From positions 1-64,000 of the forward strand of contig JAEZUG010000052.1 of NCBI GenBank assembly GCA_023421135.1: a stretch of 64,000 nucleotides of DNA, in the 5' to 3' direction. This document shows, in pieces, positions 1-9,490 of the stretch (position 1 is the first letter of the stretch; every line of letters begins with the position of its first letter). The notes below the pieces were generated by a model. It worked only from the letters and a program-made list of their open reading frames with translations. It was not told the origin of the DNA and ran no database searches. The position numbers and the translations under genes were made by a program. Source of the DNA: Candidatus Cloacimonadota bacterium (GTDB lineage Bacteria > Cloacimonadota > Cloacimonadia > Cloacimonadales > Cloacimonadaceae).

Positions 1-79
1 ACGCATCTCATACCCATGTGACACGCATGAGTTTACATGGGTGTCACATGGGTGTCTCATGGGTGTCTCATGCGTGTCG
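1..79 (+). repeat. Dispersed inverted 11-bp-unit repeat, copy 1
   Basis: About 80 bp built from 11-bp units. The right arm has four direct units (CATGGGTGTCA, CATGGGTGTCT, CATGGGTGTCT, CATGCGTGTCG). The left arm holds the same units inverted, and the two are separated by AGTTTA. Bases 12-29 and 36-53 form an 18-bp stem with one mismatch. It sits just upstream of the Nif3-like gene and begins at the window edge, so it may extend further left. Three more copies lie in other intergenic gaps of this window. Confidence 0.9.
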
Positions 80-146
80 TCTCAGTTAGGAGTTTGGCTT
101 CTGCTTCGATTGCCTTATCTTATGTGCATAGATAAGGAGGATTGTT

Positions 147-1235
147 GTGAAGTTAGCTGATATACTAGACCGTTTTGAGAAGATAGCGCCTTTGGGGCTT
201 GCACTGAGCTGGGATAATGTTGGTCTCCTGGTGGGAGAGCGGGATGCAACTGTCAACAAAGCTCTTGTCTCCCTGGATTTTACCCCGAACACTCTAAGTC
301 ACGCCATCGAGAGTGAGGCAGATTTGATCCTGACTCACCACCCGATCTGGCTCAAAGGAATTAAGAGACTCAATGATCCTCTCATACTGGAGCTGATCCG
401 GCACAATATAGCCTTGGTGTCTTTTCACACAAACCTGGACACAGCCAGATATAGCGTAAACCACGCTCTGGCGGATGTTTTGAAGCTCAAGGTGGCAGAC
501 AAGCTATCCTCTGAGACCGGAAATCAGCAATACATGGTTCAGGTTACCGTTCCCATCGAGCAGATTGATCAGGTCAGAGAAGCAGCTTTTGCCGCTGGTG
601 GGGGCATCGTGGGAGAATTTGACCGCTGTTGTGCGCGGTTGGCGTTTCAAGGAACCTTCCGCCCTTTGGAGGCAGCCAGTTTAATCACGGGAGTGCGTGG
701 TATCGAAAATCATATCAGGCAGGAAAAGCTGGAAATTCAGACTAGTAGCAGTGCTCTGCCGGCAGTTCTGGCAGCCATTCGTAGAGTCCATCCCTATGAA
801 CAGCCCTATATCACGCATTTTCCCGTTCAAGATCCCGATCCGGCTCTGGGCTTGGGATTGATCTGCACTATGGAGCAAAAGCTCAAGCTCAGGGAATTGG
901 CAGAGTATGTGCGGGATCGCCTGGGTGCTCCTCAGCTCAGGCTATGGTTGGGAGGTCACTCTGAAACAGCAATTCCGGAACGAATCGCTATTTGTGGAGG
1001 TTCGGGAGGATCCCTGATTCCCCTTGCTCAGAATAAAGCCGATGTCTTTATCAGCGGCGACTTCTCTTATCACAGTCTCCTGGACAGCTCTTTGCCCCTG
1101 ATCGATGCCGGACACTTCCACACGGAAAGGCCAGTGCTGGATTATCTGCAGAAGGTTCTGAAGTCCTTTGGAGTGGAATCAGCTATTTTGCCTGATACTG
1201 AGCATGAATATAATCAGCGTAACCGCTGGATTTAG
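147..1235 (+). CDS. Nif3-like dinuclear metal centre protein (YqfO type)
   Basis: Member of the NIF3/YbgI family, ring-forming proteins with a two-metal site and no settled cellular role (often labelled GTP cyclohydrolase 1 type 2 homologue). The metal-site motif THHP is at residues 63-66, and the C-terminal partner motifs (ISGDFSYH, then DAGHFHTE) lie near residues 303-328. The 362-residue length and the central domain at roughly 125-230, which contains HPYEQP, match the longer YqfO form with a PII-like insert. The start is GTG, with AAGGAGG 6 bp upstream. It stands alone, followed by a 136-bp gap. Confidence 0.9.
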   Translation: MKLADILDRFEKIAPLGLALSWDNVGLLVGERDATVNKALVSLDFTPNTLSHAIESEADLILTHHPIWLKGIKRLNDPLILELIRHNIALVSFHTNLDTARYSVNHALADVLKLKVADKLSSETGNQQYMVQVTVPIEQIDQVREAAFAAGGGIVGEFDRCCARLAFQGTFRPLEAASLITGVRGIENHIRQEKLEIQTSSSALPAVLAAIRRVHPYEQPYITHFPVQDPDPALGLGLICTMEQKLKLRELAEYVRDRLGAPQLRLWLGGHSETAIPERIAICGGSGGSLIPLAQNKADVFISGDFSYHSLLDSSLPLIDAGHFHTERPVLDYLQKVLKSFGVESAILPDTEHEYNQRNRWI

Positions 1236-1371
1236 AAGAAGGCTGTAGAACATCTTCCACAAAAGAGCCCTCCAAAGCTTCTTTTCATCCAGATTGCAGA
1301 ATTATAGCCTTGACATCAGGACTCCCCCGGTAAAACTTTACAGAAGATCAAATTGAGTAGCGGGAGTCTAT

Positions 1372-2133
1372 ATGAAACTAAGGTTAATAGTTTTAATCCT
1401 TGGTGTCATTCTATGCATTAGCTTGGCTGTATCGTCTTGCAGATTTGGGTCCAAGCCCAAACTCAAGGTGGGTACAAACGTGGATTATCCTCCATTTTCT
1501 TACCGTCAGGATGCGGAGTTTTATGGGGTTGATATTGACCTTGCCAATGCTCTGGGAAAAATCACCGGTTATGAGATCGAAGTGCTCAATATTGATTTTG
1601 AACAACTGATTCCGGCTTTGCAGAATCGCGAGATAGATTTCATCGCCTCGGCTATGTCCATCACAGAAGATCGTGCTGAGCTGGTGCAGTTCACGGTTCC
1701 TTACTACCAGGCTGGTCAAGCTTTCGTGAAACGCAGGGATAATCCTGTGTCAATCGGGAATCTGGAAGCTCTGGCTGCTTACAGGATTGGCAGCATGAAT
1801 TCCACCACTGGGATGCAATTGATCGAGGAGAAGCTGGTAAACACAGGTCTCATGCCCCGGAAGAATCTACTTTTATTCCGCTCCAATTCAGAGGCAATCA
1901 CATCTTTGCTGAACGAGCAGATAGATTTTACCGTCTTGGACGACGCTCCAGCCCGTTACTTTACAGCCAACCGGCCGATAGACATTGCTTATGAGCACAA
2001 GACTGACGAGCAGTATGGATTGGTTTTCCGCAAGAAATCCCGGCATTTTGACAGGTTCAACCGGGCACTGCAGGAAATGATCACCAATGGAGAGCTTGAT
2101 GCCATTTTGGCAAAGTATGGCCTGAAGAGATAG
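1372..2133 (+). CDS. Family 3 solute-binding lipoprotein (amino-acid ABC transporter type)
   Basis: Periplasmic-binding-protein fold of the polar amino-acid type (SBP_bac_3). The N-terminus is a lipoprotein signal with Cys23 (VSSC) as the likely lipidated residue. The mature part opens with KVGTNVDYPPFSY, followed by GVDIDLANALGK, the usual ligand-pocket start. A later segment (IGSMNSTTG, then DFTVLDDAPA) is the typical hinge and second lobe. The length of 253 aa is normal. No permease or ATPase gene is adjacent, so it is an orphan component whose transporter must lie elsewhere. The ligand cannot be read from sequence. Confidence 0.88.
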   Translation: MKLRLIVLILGVILCISLAVSSCRFGSKPKLKVGTNVDYPPFSYRQDAEFYGVDIDLANALGKITGYEIEVLNIDFEQLIPALQNREIDFIASAMSITEDRAELVQFTVPYYQAGQAFVKRRDNPVSIGNLEALAAYRIGSMNSTTGMQLIEEKLVNTGLMPRKNLLLFRSNSEAITSLLNEQIDFTVLDDAPARYFTANRPIDIAYEHKTDEQYGLVFRKKSRHFDRFNRALQEMITNGELDAILAKYGLKR

Positions 2134-2320
2134 AGCCGGGATCACAAGTTCTAGGGTTGTAGCGTTTTTGGGCTTTGTTGAGATCGGGTAATCCCTTTCG
2201 TACCCTGGCTTCTTACTTGGTTTCTTGTCTATTGTCAGAGCTACTGGTCACTGTCTTGCTTGACAGGAGCGCTGGGTTGATAAACTTAGCACTCACGAAA
2301 AGCACCAGAGGATAATAACA

Positions 2321-3355
2321 ATGAAGAAAACAACATACACAGCCTTGCTTATCCTGCTCCTTCCGGTTCTGGTTTGGGCAGGTTATTACGACAACGTCCT
2401 GAATCTCTATGGAGATGCCCTGAAGAATGGGCTTAGAACTCTGATCTCCACTAATACCAATTCCAGCTATGACAATGCCAAGCTCTTTATGTTTCAAACA
2501 GCGGACAACGTGAATGGAACGGTGCGCTGTATCTATACGGGGCATGTCTATTCGATCTCGGGCTCCTATAATGGCTCCAGCGATCCGAACACGGAGCACA
2601 CCTATGCTCAAAGCTGGTTTTCCAGCTCGCAGAGCAGTGTCAAGAAGGCAGATGTGCATCATCTTTTCCCCTCCCGGATGCAGGCCAATAGCGCCCGGGG
2701 CAACCTTCCTCTGGCCAATGTGGCAAATCACTCCACGGCCGAAATATTCTATTCCAATGAACCCTGGCAAAGCTACAGGGGAGGTGATGGTTTTGGTCAT
2801 ACAGTCTGGGAGCCAGCTCCCCAATCCAAGGGCAATGTGGCCCGGGCTCTGATGTATTTTTATGTGCGCTACAATGATCCTCTGATCCAGGGCGGAGTGA
2901 ATATGCTTCCCACTCTTATGGTCTGGCACCTGGAAGATCCGGTGGATAATGCAGAGATAACCCGCAATCAGGCAGTGTATTCATATCAAAATAACCGCAA
3001 TCCCTTTGTGGATCATCCGGAGTTTGTGAATCGTATTTGGAACCCCACTTCTGCGGACGATCCTCTGCAAGTGCCTGTGCCGCAGTTTGTGATCAACTCT
3101 GCCTATCCCAATCCTTTCTCTGCCAGTCTCACTCTTAGTATCAGCTCAGAGAAGTCTCAGCAGCTCAGTCTCCAGGTTTATAACCTGCGTGGTCAGATGA
3201 TCCGGGAAGAAGAACTGAGTGTTGCCCCCGGAGAGAGTTCATACATTTGGGATGGCCGTAATGCTTCAGGTGATGAAGCCACCACTGGAGTATATTTTAT
3301 CCGTGCTTACAGCCCGGGACAGGAATCCAGAATCCGGGTCTTGAAACAGAATTAG
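2321..3355 (+). CDS. Secreted endonuclease I-family nuclease with C-terminal sorting domain
   Basis: Non-specific DNase of the EndA/endonuclease I (beta-beta-alpha metal) family. A signal peptide covers residues 1-20. The family motif EHTYAQSWF is at 92-100 and the active-site segment DVHHLFPSR at 111-119, followed by an Asn-rich stretch (ARGNLPLANV). Residues about 262-344 form a FlgD/T9SS-like sorting module (AYPNPFSAS, LQVYNLRGQM, GVYFIRAY). It probably degrades extracellular DNA for nutrients. AGAGGA precedes the ATG by about 9 bp. A strong hairpin terminator follows. Confidence 0.9.
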   Translation: MKKTTYTALLILLLPVLVWAGYYDNVLNLYGDALKNGLRTLISTNTNSSYDNAKLFMFQTADNVNGTVRCIYTGHVYSISGSYNGSSDPNTEHTYAQSWFSSSQSSVKKADVHHLFPSRMQANSARGNLPLANVANHSTAEIFYSNEPWQSYRGGDGFGHTVWEPAPQSKGNVARALMYFYVRYNDPLIQGGVNMLPTLMVWHLEDPVDNAEITRNQAVYSYQNNRNPFVDHPEFVNRIWNPTSADDPLQVPVPQFVINSAYPNPFSASLTLSISSEKSQQLSLQVYNLRGQMIREEELSVAPGESSYIWDGRNASGDEATTGVYFIRAYSPGQESRIRVLKQN

Positions 3356-3364
3356 ACAATAAAA

Positions 3365-3408
3365 AAAAGAAGAACCGAAGTCTGAGATCAGGCTTCGGTT
3401 CTTCTTTT
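3365..3408. terminator. Bidirectional rho-independent terminator
   Basis: GAAGAACCGAAG pairs with CTTCGGTTCTTC across a 12-nt loop, with an A-run before and TTTT after. It lies between the plus-strand nuclease gene and the minus-strand tRNA-Asn and can serve both. Confidence 0.9.
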
Positions 3409-3435
3409 AGCTTCAAAACATGAGGGCAAAAAAAA

Positions 3436-3510
3436 TGGCTCCGGAAGAGGGATTCGAACCCCCGACTTAGTGGTTAACAGCCACCCGCTCTACCGCTGAG
3501 CCATTCCGGA
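3436..3510 (-). tRNA. tRNA-Asn (anticodon GTT)
   Basis: On the minus strand the 75-nt sequence has acceptor strands TCCGGAA/TTCCGGA, a D-arm GCTCAGCGGTAGAGC, and an anticodon arm GGTGG-CTGTTAA-CCACT with anticodon GTT. The T-arm contains GGTTCGAATCC, and the CCA end is encoded. No intron or base oddity is visible. Confidence 0.97.
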
Positions 3511-3527
3511 ACACATCGTTAGCGACA

Positions 3528-3554
3528 GATTTATGACCGGGCTTTTTTTGTCAA
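3528..3554 (-). promoter_or_regulatory. Candidate promoter of tRNA-Asn
   Basis: On the minus strand TTGACA (3549-3554) is followed after 15 bp by TAAATC (3528-3533), about 17 bp before the tRNA 5' end. The spacer is short for a sigma-70 promoter, so this is tentative. Confidence 0.45.
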
Positions 3555-3790
3555 TCAGAAAATATCCTGCCTTCTCCTTTCTCGAATGGGATAGAATCTA
3601 TTTTACTGATATTCAGAGCACTAATGTGAGGTGAAGAAGCTGGAACGGCCTTCTCAAGAGGTTATTATTATCAGTCTGTGAATCCGCTGGAGGCAGCCTA
3701 AAGCTCTGCTTGACAGAAAGGCTGCATTCAATTCCAATGCTCCAAAATAGCGTATTTAATAAAAATATGTCATACAAGGAGTTAAGAACG

Positions 3791-6700
3791 ATGGCGAAAT
3801 TTAAGAAAGCTACGATGGACGGCAATACAGCCGCAGCACACGTGGCATATGCCTTCAACGAAGTAGCAGCGATCTACCCGATCACTCCCTCCTCCACTAT
3901 GGGTGAGCTTTCCGATGCCTGGGCATCAGAAGGCCGCAAGAACATGAACGGCACAACGGTCGATGTGATCGAGATGCAGTCCGAAGCCGGCGCAGCCGGA
4001 GCGGTGCACGGATCCCTTTCCGCTGGTGCCCTCACCACCACCTTTACAGCCTCTCAGGGGCTGATGCTTATGCTACCCAATATGCATAAGATCGCCGGTG
4101 AGATGCTGCCCACAGTCTTTTATGTCACAGCCCGTAGCTTGGCTGCGCAATCTCTCTCCATCTTTGGAGATCATTCAGACGTAATGTCCGCCCGCAACAC
4201 CGGTTTTGCCCTCATCGCCTGTAACAGCGTTCAGGAAGTGATGGATCTGGCTATTGTGGCACAGCTTGCCACCATGAAGACTTCAATACCCTTCATGGTC
4301 TTCTTCGATGGTTTCCGCACTTCTCACGAACTGCAGAAGATCGAAGTGATCGATTATGACACTATGAAAGAGCTGGATGACGGCGAACTGATCGAAGCTT
4401 TCCGCGCTCGTGGCTTGAATCCTGATCATCCCCGCATCAAGGTCGGTCAGCAGGCTCCGGATGTCTATTTCCAAGGCCGTGAGACCAGCAATCTGCATTA
4501 CCAGAAGGCTCCCGGGATCATCCAGGATACTATGAACGCCGTTGCCGAGAAGATCGGTCGCGGTTATAAACTCTTTGATTACGTCGGTGCTCCCGATGCT
4601 GAAGAAGTGATCATTGCCATGGGCAGCGGTTGCGAGACTATACAGGAGACCATCGAGTACCTGAACAAAGAACGCGGTATGAAGCTCGGTCTGGTCAAAG
4701 TTCGCGTCTATCGTCCCTTCGATGTCGAAGCCTTCAAAGCTTCTCTTCCCAGCACAGTCAAAAAGATTGCTGTGCTTGATCGCACCAAGGAACCCGGCTC
4801 CATCGGCGAGCCTCTTTATCTTGATGTAGTCTCTGCTCTCAAGGACAATAAAGACCTCTTTATCATCGGTGGCAGATACGGACTTTCCTCCAAGGAATTC
4901 ACACCTTCCATGGTTCTTGCAGTTTACAAGCATCTGGCCAAAGGTGGCTTCCACGGTTTCACAGTCGGTATTGAAGACGATGTTTCACATCTCTCTCTTT
5001 CGATCGACGAGATCATCAGCACCGTTCCTGCCGGAACCATCAGCTGCAAGTTCTGGGGCCTTGGCTCAGACGGTACAGTCGGTGCGAACAAGAACTCCAT
5101 CAAGATCATCGGTGACCACACAGATATGTATGTCCAGGGTTACTTCCAATACGATAGTAAGAAGAGCGGCGGTATCACCCGTAGCCACCTGCGTTTTGGC
5201 AAGACACCCATCCACAGCCAGTATCTGGTAACCAAAGAAGACTTCGTGGCTTGCCACAACCAAGCCTTCATAGGCCGCTTTGACCTGCTTTCCGGGATCA
5301 AAGAGAACGGAGTGTTCCTGCTCAATTCCTTCTGGAAGAGCGAAGAAGCCTTCGATCACCTCACCTGCGAGATGCAGCAGACCATCATTGACCGCAAAAT
5401 CAAGTTCTACAACATCGACGGCCTCAAGATCGCCGACGAAGTGGGCTTGGGCGGACGTGTCAATACCGTCATGCAGACCGCTTTCTTCCTGATCTCCGGT
5501 GTGATGGATCGCTCCGAAGCCATAGGCCTGATCAAAGAATCCATCAAAAAGACCTACGGCCGCAAGGGCGACGAAGTCGTGAAGATGAATCTGGACGCTG
5601 TGGATAAGGTGAATGAAGCCTTGGTCGAGATTCCCATCCCGGCTGCTGTTCCCGAGAAATGCACCCCCACCAAGCAATTGGTGCCTGCCGGTTCCGATGA
5701 TTTCACCATGCAAGTCATCGAGCCTATCATGCGCGAAATGGGAGACGTGATCAAGGTCTCCGAGATGCCGCTGGATGGTTATGTGCAGACTGGCACCGCC
5801 AAGCTCGAAAAGCGCCGTGTTGCTCCTCTGGCTCCGCATTGGATTCCCGAAAACTGCATTCAGTGCAACCAGTGTTCCTTCGTCTGCCCCCATGCTGCCA
5901 TCCGTGCCAAGCTGATCAAAGACGAAGATCTACAAGGTGCTCCAGAGTCTTTCAAGACCCTCAAAGCCATGGGCGCAGAAGGTCATCAATACAAGGTTCA
6001 GGTCTATATCGACGATTGCCAGAGCTGCCGCGTTTGCGCCAATGAGTGTCCCAAAGCAGCCCTCGTGATGAGCCCGATTGAAGACGAACGTGCTCTCGGC
6101 GAACAGGATAACTACGAATACTTTGAAAAGCTTCCCTGCGATGTGATGGCTTCTTTCAAGGAAGACACAGTCAAGGGCAGCCAGTTCAAGCAGCCCCTGT
6201 TGGAGTTCTCCGGTGCCTGCGCAGGTTGCGGTGAAACCCCCTACATTAAGCTGCTCACTCAGCTCTTTGGCGATCGCATGATCATCGCCAATGCCACAGG
6301 TTGCTCCTCCATCTGGGGTGGCACTTTCCCCACCATTCCTTATGCCAAAAACAAAGACGGCAAGGGTCCCGCCTGGGCAAACAGCCTCTTTGAAGACAAT
6401 GCTGAATACGGCTTTGGTATGAGATTGGCTCTGGATAGCCATCGCAAGCTGGTCAAGCTCGCTATCGAAACCCTGATGGACAAAGCCATCGATCCCGCTC
6501 TGAAGGAAGCCTTTGGCTATGCTCTGGAGCACTGGAACGACGTCGATGCCGCTGCCAAAGAAAATGCTGCCAAGATCAAAGCCCTGCTTCCCAAAGCTCT
6601 GGATAATGCCTGTGACGGCTGCCGCAAATATGTGCGCCGCGTGGTTGAGCTGCAAGACTATATCATCGAGAAGTCCGTCTGGGCACTCGGTGGTGACGGC

Positions 6701-7309
6701 TGGGCCTATGACATCGGTTACGGCGGATTGGATCACGTGATGGCCTCCAACAAGAACGTAAACATCTTCGTGCTGGATACAGAAGTCTATTCCAACACTG
6801 GCGGACAGGCCTCCAAATCCACTCCCCTGGGTTCCATTGCCCGCTTCGCAGAAGCCGGAAAGAACACCAATAAGAAAGATCTGGGCATGATGATGATGAG
6901 CTATGGCTACGTCTATGTTGCTTCTATCGCCATGGGATACAACAAGAACCAAGCTCTGCAAGCCATCAAGGAAGCAGAAGCCTATCCCGGCCCCTCCATC
7001 ATTATCGCCTACGCACCTTGTATCAACCACGGCATCGATATGTCTCTCACTCAGAAACGTGAGAAGAAAGCCGTCGAGACCGGATACTGGCTGCTCTATC
7101 GCTACAATCCGCTGAACAAGCTGCAGGGCAAGCATCCATTCACTTTGGACAGCAAAGAGCCTACCGCCAGCGTGAAAGAATTCCTCGATGGGGAAAGACG
7201 TTACAGCGGTCTGGCCAAGATCTTCCCGGAACGTGCCGAGCAGTTCAGCCAAAGCGCCGAAGTGTTCATCAAGGAACGTTGGGAACAGTATAAGAAATTC
7301 AGTCAATAA
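3791..7309 (+). CDS. nifJ: Pyruvate:ferredoxin (flavodoxin) oxidoreductase, single-chain
   Basis: Converts pyruvate and CoA to acetyl-CoA and CO2 with reduction of ferredoxin, the core step of anaerobic pyruvate use. All domains of the homodimeric enzyme are present in order: the N-terminal pyruvate-binding domain (YPITPSS), the transketolase C-like domain, the gamma domain (FWGLGSDGTVGANK), two 4Fe-4S clusters (CIQCNQCSFVCP near residue 688, CQSCRVCANECP near 743), and the TPP domain (CAGCGE near 809, GDGWAYDIGYGG near 967, CINHG near 1077). The 1172-aa length is typical. The chosen ATG has AAGGAG 9 bp upstream; in-frame codons back to 3710 lack such a site. A terminator follows. Confidence 0.96.
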   Translation: MAKFKKATMDGNTAAAHVAYAFNEVAAIYPITPSSTMGELSDAWASEGRKNMNGTTVDVIEMQSEAGAAGAVHGSLSAGALTTTFTASQGLMLMLPNMHKIAGEMLPTVFYVTARSLAAQSLSIFGDHSDVMSARNTGFALIACNSVQEVMDLAIVAQLATMKTSIPFMVFFDGFRTSHELQKIEVIDYDTMKELDDGELIEAFRARGLNPDHPRIKVGQQAPDVYFQGRETSNLHYQKAPGIIQDTMNAVAEKIGRGYKLFDYVGAPDAEEVIIAMGSGCETIQETIEYLNKERGMKLGLVKVRVYRPFDVEAFKASLPSTVKKIAVLDRTKEPGSIGEPLYLDVVSALKDNKDLFIIGGRYGLSSKEFTPSMVLAVYKHLAKGGFHGFTVGIEDDVSHLSLSIDEIISTVPAGTISCKFWGLGSDGTVGANKNSIKIIGDHTDMYVQGYFQYDSKKSGGITRSHLRFGKTPIHSQYLVTKEDFVACHNQAFIGRFDLLSGIKENGVFLLNSFWKSEEAFDHLTCEMQQTIIDRKIKFYNIDGLKIADEVGLGGRVNTVMQTAFFLISGVMDRSEAIGLIKESIKKTYGRKGDEVVKMNLDAVDKVNEALVEIPIPAAVPEKCTPTKQLVPAGSDDFTMQVIEPIMREMGDVIKVSEMPLDGYVQTGTAKLEKRRVAPLAPHWIPENCIQCNQCSFVCPHAAIRAKLIKDEDLQGAPESFKTLKAMGAEGHQYKVQVYIDDCQSCRVCANECPKAALVMSPIEDERALGEQDNYEYFEKLPCDVMASFKEDTVKGSQFKQPLLEFSGACAGCGETPYIKLLTQLFGDRMIIANATGCSSIWGGTFPTIPYAKNKDGKGPAWANSLFEDNAEYGFGMRLALDSHRKLVKLAIETLMDKAIDPALKEAFGYALEHWNDVDAAAKENAAKIKALLPKALDNACDGCRKYVRRVVELQDYIIEKSVWALGGDGWAYDIGYGGLDHVMASNKNVNIFVLDTEVYSNTGGQASKSTPLGSIARFAEAGKNTNKKDLGMMMMSYGYVYVASIAMGYNKNQALQAIKEAEAYPGPSIIIAYAPCINHGIDMSLTQKREKKAVETGYWLLYRYNPLNKLQGKHPFTLDSKEPTASVKEFLDGERRYSGLAKIFPERAEQFSQSAEVFIKERWEQYKKFSQ

Positions 7310-7330
7310 GCACTGATTAGACAATACAAT

Positions 7331-7372
7331 AGCTCTGTGGAGACTGCTTTGTCTTCGCAGAGCTTTTTTTTG
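7331..7372 (+). terminator. Rho-independent terminator after PFOR
   Basis: AGCTCTG pairs with CAGAGCT over a 20-nt loop, followed by eight T residues. Confidence 0.85.
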
Positions 7373-7394
7373 TGGTGGAGTGTGGAAGTGGTGG

Positions 7395-7535
7395 AGTGTA
7401 TTGGCGCTTTCCAAAGCGCCACAAGTGTGGATGCGTCATCCTGACGCAATAGAAGGGGATGAGTTCCGTAGGAACGGTATTTCAGGTAGTAACATTGTTT
7501 TCACGAATTGCCTCCGAGTTCCGTAGGAACGACAT
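7395..7535. repeat. Intergenic array of short hairpin modules
   Basis: In the 379-bp gap between PFOR and the C10 protease lie four small perfect hairpins: TGGCGCTTT-CC-AAAGCGCCA (7402-7421), TGCGTCA-TCC-TGACGCA (7432-7448), and GTTCC-GTA-GGAAC twice (7463-7475 and 7518-7530). The last two are each followed by related text (TTTCAGGTAG, TTTTAGATAC). Close relatives occur at 9666-9678 and 53383-53412, and a related module sits inside the restriction gene near 58979. The rest of the gap shows nothing recognisable. Confidence 0.75.
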
Positions 7536-7688
7536 TTTAGATACGCTAAGACGATGATATTGTTTGTGATTGTCTTTGTAGCAATACTTCCACAAGCAAA
7601 TCCCTGGAGATCCTGTGTAATGGAGGGACTTGGAACAATACTTGCACAAAGCCAGGTATCAAAACAATAATAGTATAAGGACAAAAGA

Positions 7689-9428
7689 ATGAAGAACTTG
7701 GTGTTCATCCTACTCTTTCTATCTCTTTTCTGCCTGGCCTTTGCACAGAGCATCCCGGAGCCCGAAACCAGACAGATCGCTCAGGCTTGGCTAGACCGTC
7801 TTGGCTCGGACGCTTCTGTACAGAGTTACGTTGATCTTGCTCAGGGAAGCTCTGCCAGGCTTGCCCGGGTTTATCAGCTTAAACCCCAGGGTTTTGTTGT
7901 CGTTACAACCGATCAGAAGCTTCCTCCGGTGCTGGCATACTCTCTGAATTCCAGCTTTGATAGCTCAGAACAGAGTTCTGCCAGGGCATTACTGACAAAT
8001 CAGCTCGAGCTTCGGCTCAGATTACCTATCTCTTATCAAGATGCAGCTATTCGGCAGCGGCAAGATTTATTGAACGGCCTCACCAGAGATGATTTTCAAC
8101 AGTGGCCTCCGGAAGGCAGCACAGCTACAGGTGGCTGGGTGAAGACCCGCTGGAATCAGACCGGACCCTACAACGCTCTCTGTCCAATGGATCCGGTTAC
8201 TCAGGGACGTTCTCTGGCAGGTTGCCCTGCCGTGGCGATGGCGCAGATCTTCAACTACCATCAGCAGCTCAACGGCACTCTCTTCAGCGATGCGGATGAT
8301 TACTATCACAACTACTCCGGCCGTCAATACTGGATAGACAACGATCATGAGGCACAGGATTTCCCTTCCTGGGATGAGCTCAATACATACATGACCGGTT
8401 TGGCGGATACATACTGGCTGTCTCAAGCGCCAGAAAACCTGCAAAAAGCTGCTTTGATTTACGCCGCCGGTGCTGCTGCGGAGCAGGTATTCAGCTCCGA
8501 AGGCTCCGGCACCTTTGCCGTGAGCCAGGCATTTTCTGCCATTCAGCGCTTCGGATTCAATTATGCAGAATTGATCACCACAGATAGTCCTCAGCTCTGG
8601 AACAGGATCATCCAAAACCTCCAGGAAGCCAAGCCGGTGCTTTATGCGGCCGTGACTCCTGCCTGGGATGCGGGACACAACATGGTGCTGGATGGTTACA
8701 ATACGGACGATTATTATCACGTCAATTTCGGTTGGGGTGGCAGCAGTGACGGCTGGTTCCTGCTCCCAGCCAGCCTGCCCTACAATCTTTCAGTTTTGGA
8801 AGGTGCCGTGCTGGATATCGTTCCTCCGCAGCATCTATTGGTAATGCCGGAAGAGATGATCTTCGAGACGGCTGCCGAGCTTGCCCAGGGTCTGGATTTT
8901 GAGCTGCTCAATATTTCTGATCAACCTCTAACGATTGAGGCTGTGGAGTGCCCCACGGCAGCGAACCTCAGCTTCTCAACTACCACTACTCAGAGCCTTC
9001 CCTTTGTATTGGCTGCCGGCCAAAGCCTCTATGGCCATCTCTGCGGAGCAGTGCAGGGAAGGAGCTACACCAATCATGAGCTCAGAATCAAGCACTCCCG
9101 TGGCTACCAGGTTCATCCCGTGCTGGTCAATACAGAGGCCTCCAGCGCTGTGGAAGAAGAGCTGCTTCCGTCTGCCATTGTGATGCTTCGCGCCTATCCC
9201 AATCCTTTCTCCGATGCCCTCACAGTGGAGCTTGTCGGTGAGATCAAGGCTGGTGAAAGCCTGGAGATTTTTAACCTCCGGGGGCAGAGAGTGGCGGAAC
9301 AGCCAGCTAAATCTGGAATTATGAACTGGGAAGCCCGAGATGCCTCCGGCAGAAGCCTGGCACCCGGTATCTATCTGTTGAGGCTGAAAAGCCAGCCCTA
9401 TCAGCTTTACAAGGTGCTGAAGTTCTAG
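7689..9428 (+). CDS. Secreted C10-family (streptopain-like) cysteine protease with sorting domain
   Basis: Papain-fold protease of the SpeB/interpain family. Signal peptide about 1-19, then a Spi-like propeptide region (residues 20-135). The catalytic Cys is in GCPAVAMAQ near residue 179, and the catalytic His in GHNMVLDGY near 329, followed by the conserved FGWGG near 347. After a beta-rich region (about 375-490) the C-terminus is a FlgD/T9SS-like sorting module (AYPNPFSDA, LEIFNLRGQ, GIYLLRL). AAGGA precedes the ATG. The likely role is extracellular protein breakdown, fitting an amino-acid-fermenting lifestyle. Confidence 0.9.
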   Translation: MKNLVFILLFLSLFCLAFAQSIPEPETRQIAQAWLDRLGSDASVQSYVDLAQGSSARLARVYQLKPQGFVVVTTDQKLPPVLAYSLNSSFDSSEQSSARALLTNQLELRLRLPISYQDAAIRQRQDLLNGLTRDDFQQWPPEGSTATGGWVKTRWNQTGPYNALCPMDPVTQGRSLAGCPAVAMAQIFNYHQQLNGTLFSDADDYYHNYSGRQYWIDNDHEAQDFPSWDELNTYMTGLADTYWLSQAPENLQKAALIYAAGAAAEQVFSSEGSGTFAVSQAFSAIQRFGFNYAELITTDSPQLWNRIIQNLQEAKPVLYAAVTPAWDAGHNMVLDGYNTDDYYHVNFGWGGSSDGWFLLPASLPYNLSVLEGAVLDIVPPQHLLVMPEEMIFETAAELAQGLDFELLNISDQPLTIEAVECPTAANLSFSTTTTQSLPFVLAAGQSLYGHLCGAVQGRSYTNHELRIKHSRGYQVHPVLVNTEASSAVEEELLPSAIVMLRAYPNPFSDALTVELVGEIKAGESLEIFNLRGQRVAEQPAKSGIMNWEARDASGRSLAPGIYLLRLKSQPYQLYKVLKF

Positions 9429-9490
9429 AGCTGCACAGCCCGCTCTTCTTGTGTTCAGACGGTTGCCGTACCGCCTCAATACCATCTCCT

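Noticed and set aside
1..79. Tandem 11-bp units considered as a CRISPR array
   Set aside because: Units abut with no spacers, are far shorter than CRISPR repeats, and no cas genes are present.
3710..3790. 27-residue N-terminal extension of PFOR
   Set aside because: The conserved protein begins MAKFKKATMDGN, and the ribosome site lies before 3791.
5930..7414. 494-codon open frame antisense to PFOR
   Set aside because: It is the shadow of a strongly codon-biased gene; it has no ribosome site or known motif, and PFOR is certain.
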